A stretch of DNA of 64,000 nt from Bradyrhizobium cosmicum (GCF_007290395.2 NZ_CP041656.2:1798001-1862000); one strand, 5' to 3'. Shown: positions 17,110 through 25,737, counted from the stretch's first letter. Translations and numbers: made by a program. The notes: generated by a model from the sequence alone, not told the origin.

Positions 17110-17673
17110 ATGGCGCGGGCGCCGGTGATGGCGGCGGGTGGTATTGTGCTGCGGCGTGGCGAGCCGCCGCTGATCGCGGTGGTGCGCCAGCGCAAACGCA
17201 ACGAATGGGTCCTGCCCAAGGGCAAGCTCGACGACGGCGAGACGCCGAAGCAGGCCGCGCACCGCGAGGTGCTGGAAGAGACCGGCCATGAGGTCGCCAT
17301 CCACGAATTCCTCGGCACGCTCGTCTATCAGTCGGGCGGGCGCTCCAAGGTCGTGCATTTCTGGCGTATGGAGGCCGAGGGCGGCCCCGTCCGCAAGCTG
17401 ATGAACGACATCAAGGCGGTGGACTGGCTGACGCTGGACGATGCGCTCGCGCGGTTGTCGCGCGAATATGAGCGCGTGTTCCTGACGCAGATCGGCCCAA
17501 TCGCGCTCGCGGCGGCGGGGCTGGTGTCGTCGTCCGAGCCGACACCGCCGCTCGCAGCCGACGACATCGATACGGCCTTGCAGTCGCTGACACCGGCCGA
17601 AGCCGATTCCGTCGATGAGCTGCGGCATGGTTTGCTGCAGAAGGTGAAGGCCTGGCTGCGCGGCGAGGCGTGA
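17110..17673 (+). CDS. Nudix hydrolase
   Basis: 187-residue cytoplasmic hydrolase of nucleoside-diphosphate-linked compounds. The Nudix box is complete: GKLDDGETPKQAAHREVLEETG (starting about residue 38). The N-terminus VMAAGGIVLRRGEPPLIAVVRQRKRNEWVLPKGK resembles diadenosine-polyphosphate or diphosphoinositol-polyphosphate hydrolases. The C-terminal 60 residues carry a helical extension seen in Bradyrhizobium homologues. GTG at 17107 and ATG at 17110 are adjacent possible starts. It follows psd by 66 bp and may be co-transcribed. A 7-bp inverted repeat (GGCGTGA/TCACGCC) spans the stop codon but lacks a T-tract. Confidence 0.85.
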   Translation: MARAPVMAAGGIVLRRGEPPLIAVVRQRKRNEWVLPKGKLDDGETPKQAAHREVLEETGHEVAIHEFLGTLVYQSGGRSKVVHFWRMEAEGGPVRKLMNDIKAVDWLTLDDALARLSREYERVFLTQIGPIALAAAGLVSSSEPTPPLAADDIDTALQSLTPAEADSVDELRHGLLQKVKAWLRGEA

Positions 17674-17713
17674 GATTTTTTCACGCCGCTTGAGAGCGCA
17701 AGCTCCCTCCAAG

Positions 17714-17795
17714 CCGTCATTGCGAGCGTAGCGAAGCAATCCAGAATCTTTCCATGGAGGGACTCTGGATTGCTTCGCTGCGCTCGCAATGACGG
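17714..17795. repeat. Intergenic palindromic repeat (family D)
   Basis: CCGTCATTGCGAGCGTAGCG...AAGCAATCCAGA is mirrored by TCTGGATTGCTTCGCTGCGC...TCGCAATGACGG. A near-identical copy lies at 57652-57740 between ftsW and murG. Confidence 0.85.
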
Positions 17796-17852
17796 AGGAG
17801 AGAGTGGTGCTTCTCCAGCACTACCGGGCGAACGCGGCCGCCGCGTTGACGG

Positions 17853-19274
17853 TCACCGCCGCTCCTTCTCCTTCGGAGCCGGCGCCGGTTTGCGCGGGGG
17901 TGCGGGGCGTTGCGCGGCGGGGAGGCGCTGCTGCAATCCGCCAGGGCGCTGCAGGCCGGGCGCTTGAGCCGCAGGCGGCAGTGCCGGTTGGCCGGGCTGC
18001 AATCCGGTGTGCGGTGCTTGCGGCTGCGAAGGCACGACTCCCCCGGGCCCCGTTGGAATCTGGCCGCCGCGCTGCGGCTGGGCTTGCGGCGCGCCGTTAG
18101 GCTGGGTGCCTTGCCCGGCTCGCGGCCGGCCTGTTGGACGTCCCGCACCTTGCTGCTGGCCTTGTTGCTGCTGCCCCTGGCCCGCGCGCGGGCCACCCGA
18201 CTGCACCGCGCCGCCTTGTCCTTGGCCCTGCCGCTGCGGGGGCTGCGCGCCTTGGCGTCCCGGTGCGCCCGGTTGCTGCTGACCCGGGCGATTGTTCTGA
18301 CCGGGCTGGCCGTTCGGCCGCTGCGGCTGTTGGCCCGGGGTTGGGCTCGGGCGCAATTGTTGCTGTTGCGGCGGCTGGAACGGCCGCGGGATGCGCGGGC
18401 TCGCGGCCGGATTGGCGCGGCGGAAGTCGCGCTGCTCGGTGACGATCTGCCGGCCCGTGCTCTGCGCCAGATGCACTTGGCTGACGAAGCCGCGGTCGCG
18501 CGCGATCTGCTGTGCGGGGATCGTGATCGGCACGGCCGCGAAGCGCATGCCGGCGCCGGGCCGGATCGCAAAGCCGCTCGATGCCTGCGTCAGCGCGCCG
18601 AGCCGCGTGCCGCTGGTGCGGTCGTCGACGTCGATGTGACCGACCCGCCCGTCCGCGTCGGGGTAGAGCTTGATGTTGACGTTGCTGGTGCGGTTGGCGG
18701 CTGCGCCTTCGGGCACGTCGACGACACCGGTGGTGCCGCGGATGCCGAGTGTTGCCGTCGGCGTGGTGATCTTCATGTCGCCGGTCCTGGCCACCGCCGC
18801 CGCGACGAACGCGACCGTGCCCTTGCCGATATCGAAGACGCCTGCGTTCTGCTTGCCGCCGTCCTCGTAGACGTAAGTGTCGATGGTGATCTTCGCGCCG
18901 GCGGAGAGGTTGAACGTGGTGGCGTCGTTGAAGGTGATGCCGAGCGAGGAGTTCGACGAGGTCTGCACGACGTCGTTGAGATAGATGTCGTCGCGCACGC
19001 GCAGCGGATACGAGTTCTTGTCGCGGATCACGGTCGCGATCCCCGTCACGGTCGCGACATTGCCGATCGGCTCTACGGCGGCGGGTTGCGCGTCGGTGGC
19101 CGGTGCCGGCGAAGCCGACGGCGCCGGCGAGGGGGCGGGCGCCGGTTGTGCTTGCGGCTGGGCCTGTGCAAGCTCGATCGCTTCGGCCGCGAGTGCCACG
19201 CGCGCGCCGGCCGGCGGCAATGCCAGCAGCACGAGCGCAAACACGAAGCGGCGCCAAGCCACCAATGAAGTCAC
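17853..19274 (-). CDS. FecR-domain secreted protein with Pro/Gln/Gly-rich tail
   Basis: 473-residue exported protein. The N-terminus has a signal peptide (FVFALVLLALPPAGARVALA) and an Ala/Pro/Gln linker. Residues about 70-220 form a FecR-type domain (VATVTGIATVIRDKNSYPLRVRDDIYLNDVVQTSSNSSLGITFNDATTFNLSAGAKITIDTYVY shape, summarised here by its ends). ITTPTATLGIRGTTGVVDV is the most typical element. The last 190 residues are low-complexity, rich in Q, P, G and R (PGQQPQRPNGQPGQNN), and end in KEKERR. Despite the FecR domain there is no FecI sigma factor or TonB receptor beside it, so it is probably an envelope structural or surface protein and not a siderophore regulator (inference). Confidence 0.78.
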   Translation of the reverse strand: MTSLVAWRRFVFALVLLALPPAGARVALAAEAIELAQAQPQAQPAPAPSPAPSASPAPATDAQPAAVEPIGNVATVTGIATVIRDKNSYPLRVRDDIYLNDVVQTSSNSSLGITFNDATTFNLSAGAKITIDTYVYEDGGKQNAGVFDIGKGTVAFVAAAVARTGDMKITTPTATLGIRGTTGVVDVPEGAAANRTSNVNIKLYPDADGRVGHIDVDDRTSGTRLGALTQASSGFAIRPGAGMRFAAVPITIPAQQIARDRGFVSQVHLAQSTGRQIVTEQRDFRRANPAASPRIPRPFQPPQQQQLRPSPTPGQQPQRPNGQPGQNNRPGQQQPGAPGRQGAQPPQRQGQGQGGAVQSGGPRAGQGQQQQGQQQGAGRPTGRPRAGQGTQPNGAPQAQPQRGGQIPTGPGGVVPSQPQAPHTGLQPGQPALPPAAQAPGLQRPGGLQQRLPAAQRPAPPRKPAPAPKEKERR

Positions 19275-19467
19275 GAGGATGTCCCGGTGAGAACGCGAGG
19301 CGAGATCCGTCGATATCAGCCGGGGTCAGCTGAATGGCGGATGAACATGTGTCGCACGGGAGGGGTGAATGTTCAAACGCCACGTCCGGCGAAGGACATG
19401 GCGTTTTCAAGTTGTCGTGCTAGATCCCGAGTCGATGCTTGGCATCGCCCGGGATGACACCTTCGCC

Positions 19468-20211
19468 TCAGCTCACGCGCTTCCAGGTCTGGCCGCCGCA
19501 GAACATGCCGCCGAAGGCGCAACCCTGCACACGCATCGTGTTCGGGCCCTTCATCGCGATCGTCGAGTCGTAGTTGCGGCCGGAGTCGGGATCATGGATG
19601 CGGCCGCTCCACTTCGAGCCCTCGGGCTTCATGTTGATCAGGATGCGTTCGTTGGTCTTCTCGGCGTAGCCGCAAAGGTTGGCTCCGCACTGCTCGACGC
19701 GGACATTGCCCTTGTTCTCTTCGGTCGCCCAGATGCCGATCGGCGTGTTGGCAACCGCCACGGGCGCGGCGGCAACCGGAGCCGGCGCGGGAGCAACCGC
19801 GACGGGAGCGGGCGCAGGCTGTGTCGTCGTGTCAACGGACGGAGCGGCGGCAACCGTCGCCGCCGGGGCAGCGGGAGCAACCGCAGGCGCGGCGGGCGCG
19901 GTCGCCTGCACCGGTGCCTGCTGCACGGGAGCCGGGGCGGGCTGCGCGGTCGTGGTCGCCGGAGCCGGCGTGGTGTCGATGTCATCGTCCTTGGAGCCGC
20001 CGAGGCCCTTGAGGTTGATGTTGTTCAGCTTGATCGGCTTGTCGGACAGGCCCGGCGCGACGATGGTGACGCAATTGAGCGAGGCGCAGTTGCGCGGCGT
20101 CTCGATGCGGATGTGCTGGCCTTCGATCTGGAACGAGATCGTATTGCCGGCATGGGCTGCGGCGGTCGAAGCCAGGAAGAGCGCGGTGGCGGCGATGGTG
20201 AGCTTGTTCAT
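19468..20211 (-). CDS. DUF2147-domain secreted protein (paralogue 1)
   Basis: 247-residue exported protein. Signal peptide is residues 1-21 (LTIAATALFLASTAAAHA). A short cysteine-containing N-terminal domain follows (IRIETPRNCASLNCVTIVAPG), then about 80 residues of Ala/Pro/Val/Thr linker. The C-terminal DUF2147-like domain reads IGIWATEENKGNVRVEQCG, CGYAEKTNERILINMKPEG and YDSTIAMKGPNTMRVQGCAFGGMFCGGQTWKRV. Several paired cysteines suggest disulphides in the periplasm. It is divergent from a clear paralogue at 20408-21244. Function of the family is unknown. Confidence 0.8.
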   Translation of the reverse strand: MNKLTIAATALFLASTAAAHAGNTISFQIEGQHIRIETPRNCASLNCVTIVAPGLSDKPIKLNNINLKGLGGSKDDDIDTTPAPATTTAQPAPAPVQQAPVQATAPAAPAVAPAAPAATVAAAPSVDTTTQPAPAPVAVAPAPAPVAAAPVAVANTPIGIWATEENKGNVRVEQCGANLCGYAEKTNERILINMKPEGSKWSGRIHDPDSGRNYDSTIAMKGPNTMRVQGCAFGGMFCGGQTWKRVS

Positions 20212-20407
20212 GACAACCTCCTGATATGGCGTGGTCCCGGTATGGACTGGTGTCGCCGGTGGATGAAGCGTGGTTCGACCCTACGCCCGGCCGGCCGCGC
20301 CTTCCGTGATGGACGTCACGGGAGGCTGTCGTCCCTGCGTGAGGCGGCGCACATTCGGCCGCCGTGCATCCCGGGTAATCTCGTCGCGACACGGAGGGGA
20401 GGGGTCG

Positions 20408-21244
20408 ATGACGCGGCTTGTGGCTTCGCTTGGCATGGTGATCGCACTGGCGGCGAGTGCGCCCGCGGCGCAGGCCGGTTCCTACGCCTTCTCGATCGGC
20501 GGCCACCGGTTCCAAGTCGAGGCGCCCCGCAATTGCCGGTCCAGTTCCTGTGTTTCGATTTACGGCCGCAGCCTGCGGACGACGGAGGATGCCGGGACGG
20601 CACCGGTGCCTGCGCCTGCACCGGTCGTGCAGGCGCCGCAGCCGATCGCTCCGATCAGGCCGGCGCCAGTTGTTGTCGTGGTTCCGCCACCAGCTCCGCC
20701 GGCCCCCGTCCTTGCCGCCACGAACTCGCAGCCCGTCGCGCCGCCTGCTCCTCCGCGGGTGGATCTGCCGCGCCTCGATGCACCGAAGACTGTTGCGCTC
20801 GCCCCGCCGCGTCTGGAGCCGCCGGTCGTTGCCCCGCAACCCGAGATCAAGCAGGGCACGACGATCGCACAGCGCGGCGACGAGGAGCCGGCCTATTCGC
20901 CGCTCGGCGAATGGGAGAGCACTGGTGCCAAGGGCACGGTTCGCATCGAACGCTGCGGCCCCGCGCTGTGTGGTTTCGTGCTCACCGAAGCATCGAACCG
21001 GGGCGAGAGCGTGCTCGTCAACATGAAGCCGAAGACGCACGACGTCTGGACCGGCAGCATCTACAGCCGCTCCAGCGGCAGCACCTATTACGGCAGGATG
21101 ACGTTGACGGCCTCCGGCAAACTTCGCGTCGAAGCCTGTGCGCTCGGCTACTTCTGGTGCACCGGCAACGACTGGACGCGGGTCGAGGAGCACCGGGAGC
21201 AGTTGATGACGACCTCACGGCAATGGAGTGGAGCGCGGTCGTAG
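20408..21244 (+). CDS. DUF2147-domain secreted protein (paralogue 2)
   Basis: 278-residue exported protein with the same plan as the divergent neighbour. It has a signal peptide (VIALAASAPAAQA), a small N-terminal domain IGGHRFQVEAPRNCRSSSCVSIYG, a long Pro/Val/Ala linker, and a C-terminal DUF2147-like domain (LGEWESTGAKGTVRIERCG, CGFVLTEASNRGESVLVNM, MTLTASGKLRVEACALGYF). The shared order and matching cysteines show that the two arose by duplication and inversion. Start ATG 20408 follows GGAGGGGAGGGG. The two start codons are 196 bp apart, so a shared divergent control region is likely. Confidence 0.78.
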   Translation: MTRLVASLGMVIALAASAPAAQAGSYAFSIGGHRFQVEAPRNCRSSSCVSIYGRSLRTTEDAGTAPVPAPAPVVQAPQPIAPIRPAPVVVVVPPPAPPAPVLAATNSQPVAPPAPPRVDLPRLDAPKTVALAPPRLEPPVVAPQPEIKQGTTIAQRGDEEPAYSPLGEWESTGAKGTVRIERCGPALCGFVLTEASNRGESVLVNMKPKTHDVWTGSIYSRSSGSTYYGRMTLTASGKLRVEACALGYFWCTGNDWTRVEEHREQLMTTSRQWSGARS

Positions 21245-21284
21245 ATCCGCGCAGCCTGTGGGGTGATCTGGTCGATCGTCGTTG

Positions 21285-21368
21285 CTAGATCATGCCGAGC
21301 ACGATGGCGCCGACAAAAGCCATGGCGAGATACGCGGTGACAACGCTCAGTCTCCCGGCGAACGTCAT
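21285..21368 (-). CDS. Micro-ORF for a 27-residue membrane peptide
   Basis: A complete ATG-to-TAG ORF. It starts MTFAGRLSVVTAYLAMAFVG, continues with a hydrophobic AIVLG stretch and ends GMI. This gives one predicted membrane-spanning helix. An AGGAGC ribosome-binding site lies eight bases before the ATG at 21366-21368. It is convergent with the DUF2147 paralogue gene (stop at 21244) and followed on the other side by the extensin-like gene. Short one-helix proteins of this kind often modulate a larger membrane partner, but none can be named. Confidence 0.5.
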   Translation of the reverse strand: MTFAGRLSVVTAYLAMAFVGAIVLGMI

Positions 21369-21566
21369 GACGCTGCTCCTGGGCTTGCCCCCACGCGCAC
21401 CGCCCTACGCGCGACTTATGGTTAACAGAGAGTCTCTTTCCGAAAAAGTCAGCCTTGCTGTCGCGCGGCGCCGGGGGCATTCGGGCGCGCGCGGCCCGCT
21501 ATGGTTAAAGAACGGTGAAATCAACATGTTGAAGAGTCTTTAAGTAAATTCACCCAACGTGCGTGC

Positions 21567-22760
21567 ATGACGCGCGGAGTTCGTTTGTATCTCGTCGGCT
21601 CCATCGTCCTTGTTTCGCTTGCGGGTTGCGGACGCGGCTTTTTCCAGGCCGAGCGCGAACCGTGGCGGGCCGAGGCCGAAGCCGCTTGTCTGAAGTCCGG
21701 CGCGGTCAAGGAAAGCCCTGATATCGTCCGCATCGAGCCGATCTCCGGACCCGGCATGTGTGGCGCCGAGTATCCGCTGAAGGTTGCCGCCCTCGGTGAA
21801 GGCTCCAGCAGCTACGGCTTTGCCGATGAAGAATTGCGTCCGCCGGGGAGCGTCGGCAACCAGCCGCGCTGGCCGGTGACGCAGCCGCGCTCGAATTATC
21901 CGCAGAGCCAAAACTATCCGCAACGCTCGAACTATCCCGAGAGCGCGGTGCGCCAGCCCTCCGGCTATGGCGCGCCATCGGGCCCGGTGTCGCTGAACGC
22001 ACCCGGCGTGGCGCCCCAGGAAGACGAGATCGACCTGCCGCCCGAGGGCACCGATGCTGCGGGCGCCGCGCGCTACATGAATTCGCCGAGCTATCCGGTG
22101 CGATCGGCGGCGCCCTATTCGCAGCCGCCGGCGCAGCAACCGTTGCCGCGTCTCGGCCCTGCACAGGGCAATCCCGTCACCGCCGTCGGCCCGGTGGCAA
22201 TCAAGCCGACCGCGACGCTGGCCTGTCCGATCGTGTCCGAACTCGACCGCTGGCTCGCCGACACCGTGCAGCCCTCGGCGATGCGCTGGTTCGGCGTCCG
22301 CGTCGCCGAGATCAAGCAGATCTCCGCCTATTCATGCCGCGGCATGAACGGCAACTCGCGCGCCCACATCTCCGAGCATGCCTTCGGCAATGCGCTCGAT
22401 ATCGCCGCCTTCGTGCTCGCCGATGGCCGCCGCGTCACCGTGAAGGATGGCTGGCGCGGCGTGCCGGAAGAACAGGGCTTCCTGCGCGACGTGCAGTCCG
22501 GCGCGTGCGTGCATTTCACCACGGTGCTCGCGCCCGGCTCCAACGTCTACCACTACGATCACATCCACGTGGACCTGATGCGCCGCGCCAGCCGCCGCCT
22601 GATCTGTCAGCCCGCCGCCGTCTCCGGCGAAGAGGTCGCCGGGCGGGCCCAGCAGCGCAACCCTTACGCCGGCCGGCGTGATCCCTATGTCACCGGCTCG
22701 CTCGGCTCGCGCAAGAGCACGACGCGCAAGCAGGAAGAGGACGAGTACGCGGACGATTGA
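21567..22760 (+). CDS. Extensin-like C-terminal domain lipoprotein
   Basis: 397-residue protein with a lipoprotein signal peptide: LVGSIVLVSLAGC puts the acylated cysteine at residue 21. A disordered Pro/Gln/Tyr/Ser-rich middle (WPVTQPRSNYPQSQNYPQRS) leads into an extensin-like C-terminal domain, about residues 210-350. Its features are ACPIVSELDRWLADTVQPSAMRWFG, RAHISEHAFGNALDIAAFVL and YHYDHIHVDLMRR. The His/Asp pattern (SEHAFGNALD, YDHIHVD) resembles zinc peptidases of the D-Ala-D-Ala carboxypeptidase (VanY-like) superfamily, so a peptidoglycan-hydrolysing role is plausible. The next gene begins two bases after its stop. Confidence 0.82.
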   Translation: MTRGVRLYLVGSIVLVSLAGCGRGFFQAEREPWRAEAEAACLKSGAVKESPDIVRIEPISGPGMCGAEYPLKVAALGEGSSSYGFADEELRPPGSVGNQPRWPVTQPRSNYPQSQNYPQRSNYPESAVRQPSGYGAPSGPVSLNAPGVAPQEDEIDLPPEGTDAAGAARYMNSPSYPVRSAAPYSQPPAQQPLPRLGPAQGNPVTAVGPVAIKPTATLACPIVSELDRWLADTVQPSAMRWFGVRVAEIKQISAYSCRGMNGNSRAHISEHAFGNALDIAAFVLADGRRVTVKDGWRGVPEEQGFLRDVQSGACVHFTTVLAPGSNVYHYDHIHVDLMRRASRRLICQPAAVSGEEVAGRAQQRNPYAGRRDPYVTGSLGSRKSTTRKQEEDEYADD

Positions 22761-22761
22761 G

Positions 22762-23349
22762 ATGACCGCCCGCATCGTCCGCTATCTCACCCATCCGCAG
22801 GTGCAGATCGACCCCGATGTGCCCGTGCCGCAATGGGGCCTGAGCCCGGTCGGACGCGCGCGGACCGAGACATTGGCGCAGGCGCCCTGGCTTGCGAACA
22901 CCACGCAGATCATCTCCAGCGGCGAGCGCAAGGCGGTGGAGACCGCGGGGATCATTGCAGGCCCACTCGGGATCATGATCGAAATTCGCGCGGCCATGCA
23001 TGAGAACGACCGTTCGGCGACCGGCTTCCTGAAGCCGGCCGAGTTCGAGCAGGTCGCCGACCGGTTCTTCGCAGAGCCGCATCTGAGCGTCCGCGGCTGG
23101 GAGCGCGCGGTGGACGCGCAGGCGCGCATCGTGCGCGAGGTCGAGGCGGTGCTGGCGCGAGATCGTCACGGCGATGTTCTCTTCGTCGGCCACGGTGCCG
23201 TCGGCACGCTGCTGCTTTGCCACTATGCCGGGCATCCGATCAATCGCGTCCACGATCAGCCGGCCGGAGGGGGTCATTGCTTTGCGCTTGCAAGGCAGGA
23301 CAGGAGCATCCTGCACGCGTGGTGCAGAATGGAAGAGATCGCCTCCTGA
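22762..23349 (+). CDS. Histidine phosphatase-like (phosphoglycerate mutase fold) protein
   Basis: 195-residue cytoplasmic protein of the histidine phosphatase superfamily. Family features include WGLSPVGRARTETLAQAPWL, ISSGERKAVETAGIIAGPLG, MHENDRSATGFL and the second histidine motif LFVGHGAVGTLLLCHYAG. The first motif, normally RHG, reads LTHPQ here: the histidine is kept but the preceding arginine and following glycine are replaced. Activity may be altered, or the protein may use another substrate. Start ATG 22762 lies one base after the extensin-like gene's TGA, so the pair is probably translationally coupled. Confidence 0.8.
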   Translation: MTARIVRYLTHPQVQIDPDVPVPQWGLSPVGRARTETLAQAPWLANTTQIISSGERKAVETAGIIAGPLGIMIEIRAAMHENDRSATGFLKPAEFEQVADRFFAEPHLSVRGWERAVDAQARIVREVEAVLARDRHGDVLFVGHGAVGTLLLCHYAGHPINRVHDQPAGGGHCFALARQDRSILHAWCRMEEIAS

Positions 23350-23508
23350 TGTGACGGATGGCCCGCGATTGCGAGGCCGGCCGCAGGCAGCGAGCGCTGC
23401 GTCTTCGGCAATGCAAATCTTGCGCGCAAAAATTTGCGCAGCCGGGATTTTCCTCCAAGGCATTGAATTGTCGCCGCTAATCGCAACCTGACGGGGTTCG
23501 ACGGCGGT

Positions 23509-23524
23509 TGGCACAGTCGCTGCA
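23509..23524 (+). promoter_or_regulatory. Putative sigma-54 (RpoN) promoter
   Basis: TGGCACAGTCGCTGCA has the invariant GG at -24 and GC at -12 with the required 10-bp gap. It differs from the TGGCAC-N5-TTGCA consensus at one well-conserved base. It lies 57 bp before the M20 hydrolase start, at the head of a nitrogen-compound uptake and hydrolysis cluster where RpoN control would make sense. Confidence 0.55.
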
Positions 23525-23580
23525 ATGAGACTGCTGCAACGAAGCGGCGCGGCCGGCGCTGTGAGCCATCGGAACCCGTC

Positions 23581-24879
23581 ATGCAGATGTCCGTCACCCC
23601 GCCTACCTCCGATCTCGAGCAGCGCGTGCTGTCGCGCATCACGGAGGCGCGCTGGCTTGAGCTGGCATCGGAGCTGATCCGCACCGGACAGCCGCGCTCC
23701 GGCAATCCGCTCGATCCCGATCTGCCGCCAGCCGAGGAGGAAGCCATCTCCATGCTGGTCGCGGGCAAGCTCGAAGCTCTCGGCATGGAAGTGACAAAAC
23801 ACAGCGCGCAGCCGCACCGGCCGAACGTGCTCGGCGTCTTGAAGGGGCGGGAGGGCGCGCCGTCGCTGATCCTCAACGATCATCTCGACACCTATCCGGC
23901 CGTCGAGCCCCACAAGTGGCACATGACGGATTTTGATCCGTTCAAGGCGACGCGTCACGGCGACCTGCTCTACGCGCGCGGCACCTCCGACACGCGCGGC
24001 AATCTCGCGGCGTCGCTGCTCGCGGTGCAGGTGCTGGTCGAAGAAGGCGTGACATTCGATGGCACCTTGATGTGCTGCTACACCGTCGACGAGGAGCGCA
24101 ACGGCACCGAGGGCTCGATCTACATGCTGAACAAGGTCGGCCTCACCGCCGACTACGAGATCACCGCCGAGCCGACCGCGTGGGGCGATGTCGGCAAGGA
24201 CTGGGGCATGAACCTCTCGGTGGCCAATTCCGGACACTGCCTGGTCGAGGTCACGGTCGAGGGCATCAAGTCGCATATCTGGCGCCCCGACATCAGCGTC
24301 AACGCCATCATGGAGGCGGCCAAGCTGCTGCCGAAGCTGAAGGAGATGGCGTTCACGCACGTGCCGAGCACGTTCATGGGACACACGCCGCCCTGCTGCT
24401 CGGTGGTGCGCATCCGCGGCGGCCTGCCCGGCGAGATGCAGTTCTCGCCGGATGCCTGCACCATCACGCTCGCGGTGGTCGGCATCGTCCCGGGCATGAC
24501 GCTTGGCAGCGTGATCTCCGACATCGAGCGGCTCGGGCAGCAGACGTTCGCGGGCGTCAACGACGTCAAGGTCGGGGTGCGCCAGGTGCCCGGCTCGCTG
24601 TTCGTCAATGCGACCGAGCCGGTGCCGGTCGAGGAAGAGCCGTGCCGCTCCCTGCGCGACGTCTACAAGCGCATGATGGGCCGCGAGCCCGGCGTCAACC
24701 GCAAGAACGCCTTCAACGACACCATCCGTTTTCGCGAGGCCGGCATCAATGCCGTGACCTTCGGTCCCGGCGAGGACGGATGGGCGGTCGACAACGAGAA
24801 CATCTCGATCACCAAGTCGGTGATGGCGACGCGGATCTACGCGCTGACCATCATGCAGATTCTGGGCGTGCGCGCATGA
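23581..24879 (+). CDS. M20-family metallo-amidohydrolase (ArgE/DapE-like)
   Basis: 432-residue zinc-dependent hydrolase that releases amino acids or amines from acyl or carbamoyl groups. Metal-site features are in order: LILNDHLDTYP (H101, D103), ARGTSDTRGN (D137) and TVDEERNGTEG (E171/E172), plus the dimerisation-domain pattern VEVTVEGIKSHIWRPDISVNAIMEAAKLLP. The substrate cannot be named; the M20 family also covers N-carbamoyl amidases. It is the first gene of a cluster with a taurine-type permease, a binding protein and an amidase. Its TGA overlaps the permease ATG, implying coupled translation. A sigma-54 promoter match precedes it. Confidence 0.85.
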   Translation: MQMSVTPPTSDLEQRVLSRITEARWLELASELIRTGQPRSGNPLDPDLPPAEEEAISMLVAGKLEALGMEVTKHSAQPHRPNVLGVLKGREGAPSLILNDHLDTYPAVEPHKWHMTDFDPFKATRHGDLLYARGTSDTRGNLAASLLAVQVLVEEGVTFDGTLMCCYTVDEERNGTEGSIYMLNKVGLTADYEITAEPTAWGDVGKDWGMNLSVANSGHCLVEVTVEGIKSHIWRPDISVNAIMEAAKLLPKLKEMAFTHVPSTFMGHTPPCCSVVRIRGGLPGEMQFSPDACTITLAVVGIVPGMTLGSVISDIERLGQQTFAGVNDVKVGVRQVPGSLFVNATEPVPVEEEPCRSLRDVYKRMMGREPGVNRKNAFNDTIRFREAGINAVTFGPGEDGWAVDNENISITKSVMATRIYALTIMQILGVRA

Positions 24880-25715
24880 GCGCCGAGGCAAGCCCCATGG
24901 CCCTTCCGATCCCGGCCGATCGCACGCGACGGGGCAGCCTGCGGCTGCCAAAGGTCTCGCGATCGATGCTGCTCTCGACGCTCACCGTCGCCATGCTGCT
25001 GGCGGCATGGGCCATCGTGACGGAGATGGGCTGGGCCAACGAGCTGTTCCTGCCGAAGCCGCAGGCGGTGTGGGCCGCGTTCGTCAAGACCATGACCAGG
25101 GGATATCAGGGCGCGACGCTGCTCCAGCATCTCGGTGCCAGCCTCTATCGCATCCTCACCGCGTTCGCGCTGGCCTGTCTCGTCGGCATTCCGCTCGGCG
25201 TTCTCATGGGCGTGTCGCGCAATGCGCGCGCGCTGCTCAATCCGCTGATCGAGTTCTACCGGCCGCTGCCGCCGCTCGGGCTCTACACGCTGCTGGTGAT
25301 GTGGCTCGGTATCGGCGAGAGCTCGAAACTGTCGCTGCTGTTCCTCGCCGGCCTGCCGGGCATCGTGATCTCGACGATCCAGGCTGTCGCCAGCGTCGAT
25401 CCCGTCTATGTGCGCGCCGCGCAGTCGCTCGGTGCAAACAGGCGCCATCTATTGTTCCATGTCTATCTGCCCGCGGCGGGACCCTTGATCCTCGCCGGCA
25501 TGCGCATCTCGCTGGGGTTCACCTACACCGTTCTCGTCGCCGCCGAGATCGTCGCGGCTTCAGCCGGCATCGGCTGGATGATCTGGGACGCCGCGAAATT
25601 CCTGCTGTCCGACGTCGTCATCATGGGCCTGATCGTGCTCGGCCTCACCGGCGTCGTGCTCGACCTCATGATGCGCGGCATCGCAAGACTTCTGATGCCG
25701 TGGGCCCGAACCTGA
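24876..25715 (+). CDS. ABC transporter permease, TauC/SsuC type
   Basis: 279-residue inner-membrane permease. Hydrophobic segments include MLLSTLTVAMLLAAWAIV, ILTAFALACLVGIPLGVLMG and LYTLLVMWLGIG. The coupling loop is AAQSLGANRRHLLFHVYLPAAGPLILAG, and GFTYTVLVAAEIVAASAGIGWMIWDA is diagnostic of the taurine/sulfonate/nitrate/pyrimidine-precursor group. It overlaps the M20 gene by ATGA and precedes the binding-protein gene by 22 bp. No ATP-binding partner gene occurs beside it, unlike standard tau/ssu operons, so the ATPase must be encoded elsewhere or shared. Confidence 0.9.
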   Translation: MSAEASPMALPIPADRTRRGSLRLPKVSRSMLLSTLTVAMLLAAWAIVTEMGWANELFLPKPQAVWAAFVKTMTRGYQGATLLQHLGASLYRILTAFALACLVGIPLGVLMGVSRNARALLNPLIEFYRPLPPLGLYTLLVMWLGIGESSKLSLLFLAGLPGIVISTIQAVASVDPVYVRAAQSLGANRRHLLFHVYLPAAGPLILAGMRISLGFTYTVLVAAEIVAASAGIGWMIWDAAKFLLSDVVIMGLIVLGLTGVVLDLMMRGIARLLMPWART

Positions 25716-25737
25716 TCCTGACCGAGGAGAGACCGAT

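Noticed and set aside
17667..17687. Hairpin GGCGTGA/TCACGCC at the Nudix stop codon as an intrinsic terminator
   Set aside because: The T-run lies in the loop and not behind the stem, so the usual terminator form is missing.
23312..23326. TGCACGCGTGGTGCA palindrome as an NtrC site for the sigma-54 promoter
   Set aside because: NtrC sites have seven bases between TGCAC and GTGCA, whereas here there are five. It lies inside the phosphatase gene, so it may be chance.
22690..24951. A very long open reading frame antisense to the histidine phosphatase and M20 hydrolase genes
   Set aside because: It mirrors the two well-supported genes; its translation is low-complexity (His/Arg/Asp-rich) and shows no family motif. 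High GC makes such antisense frames common here.
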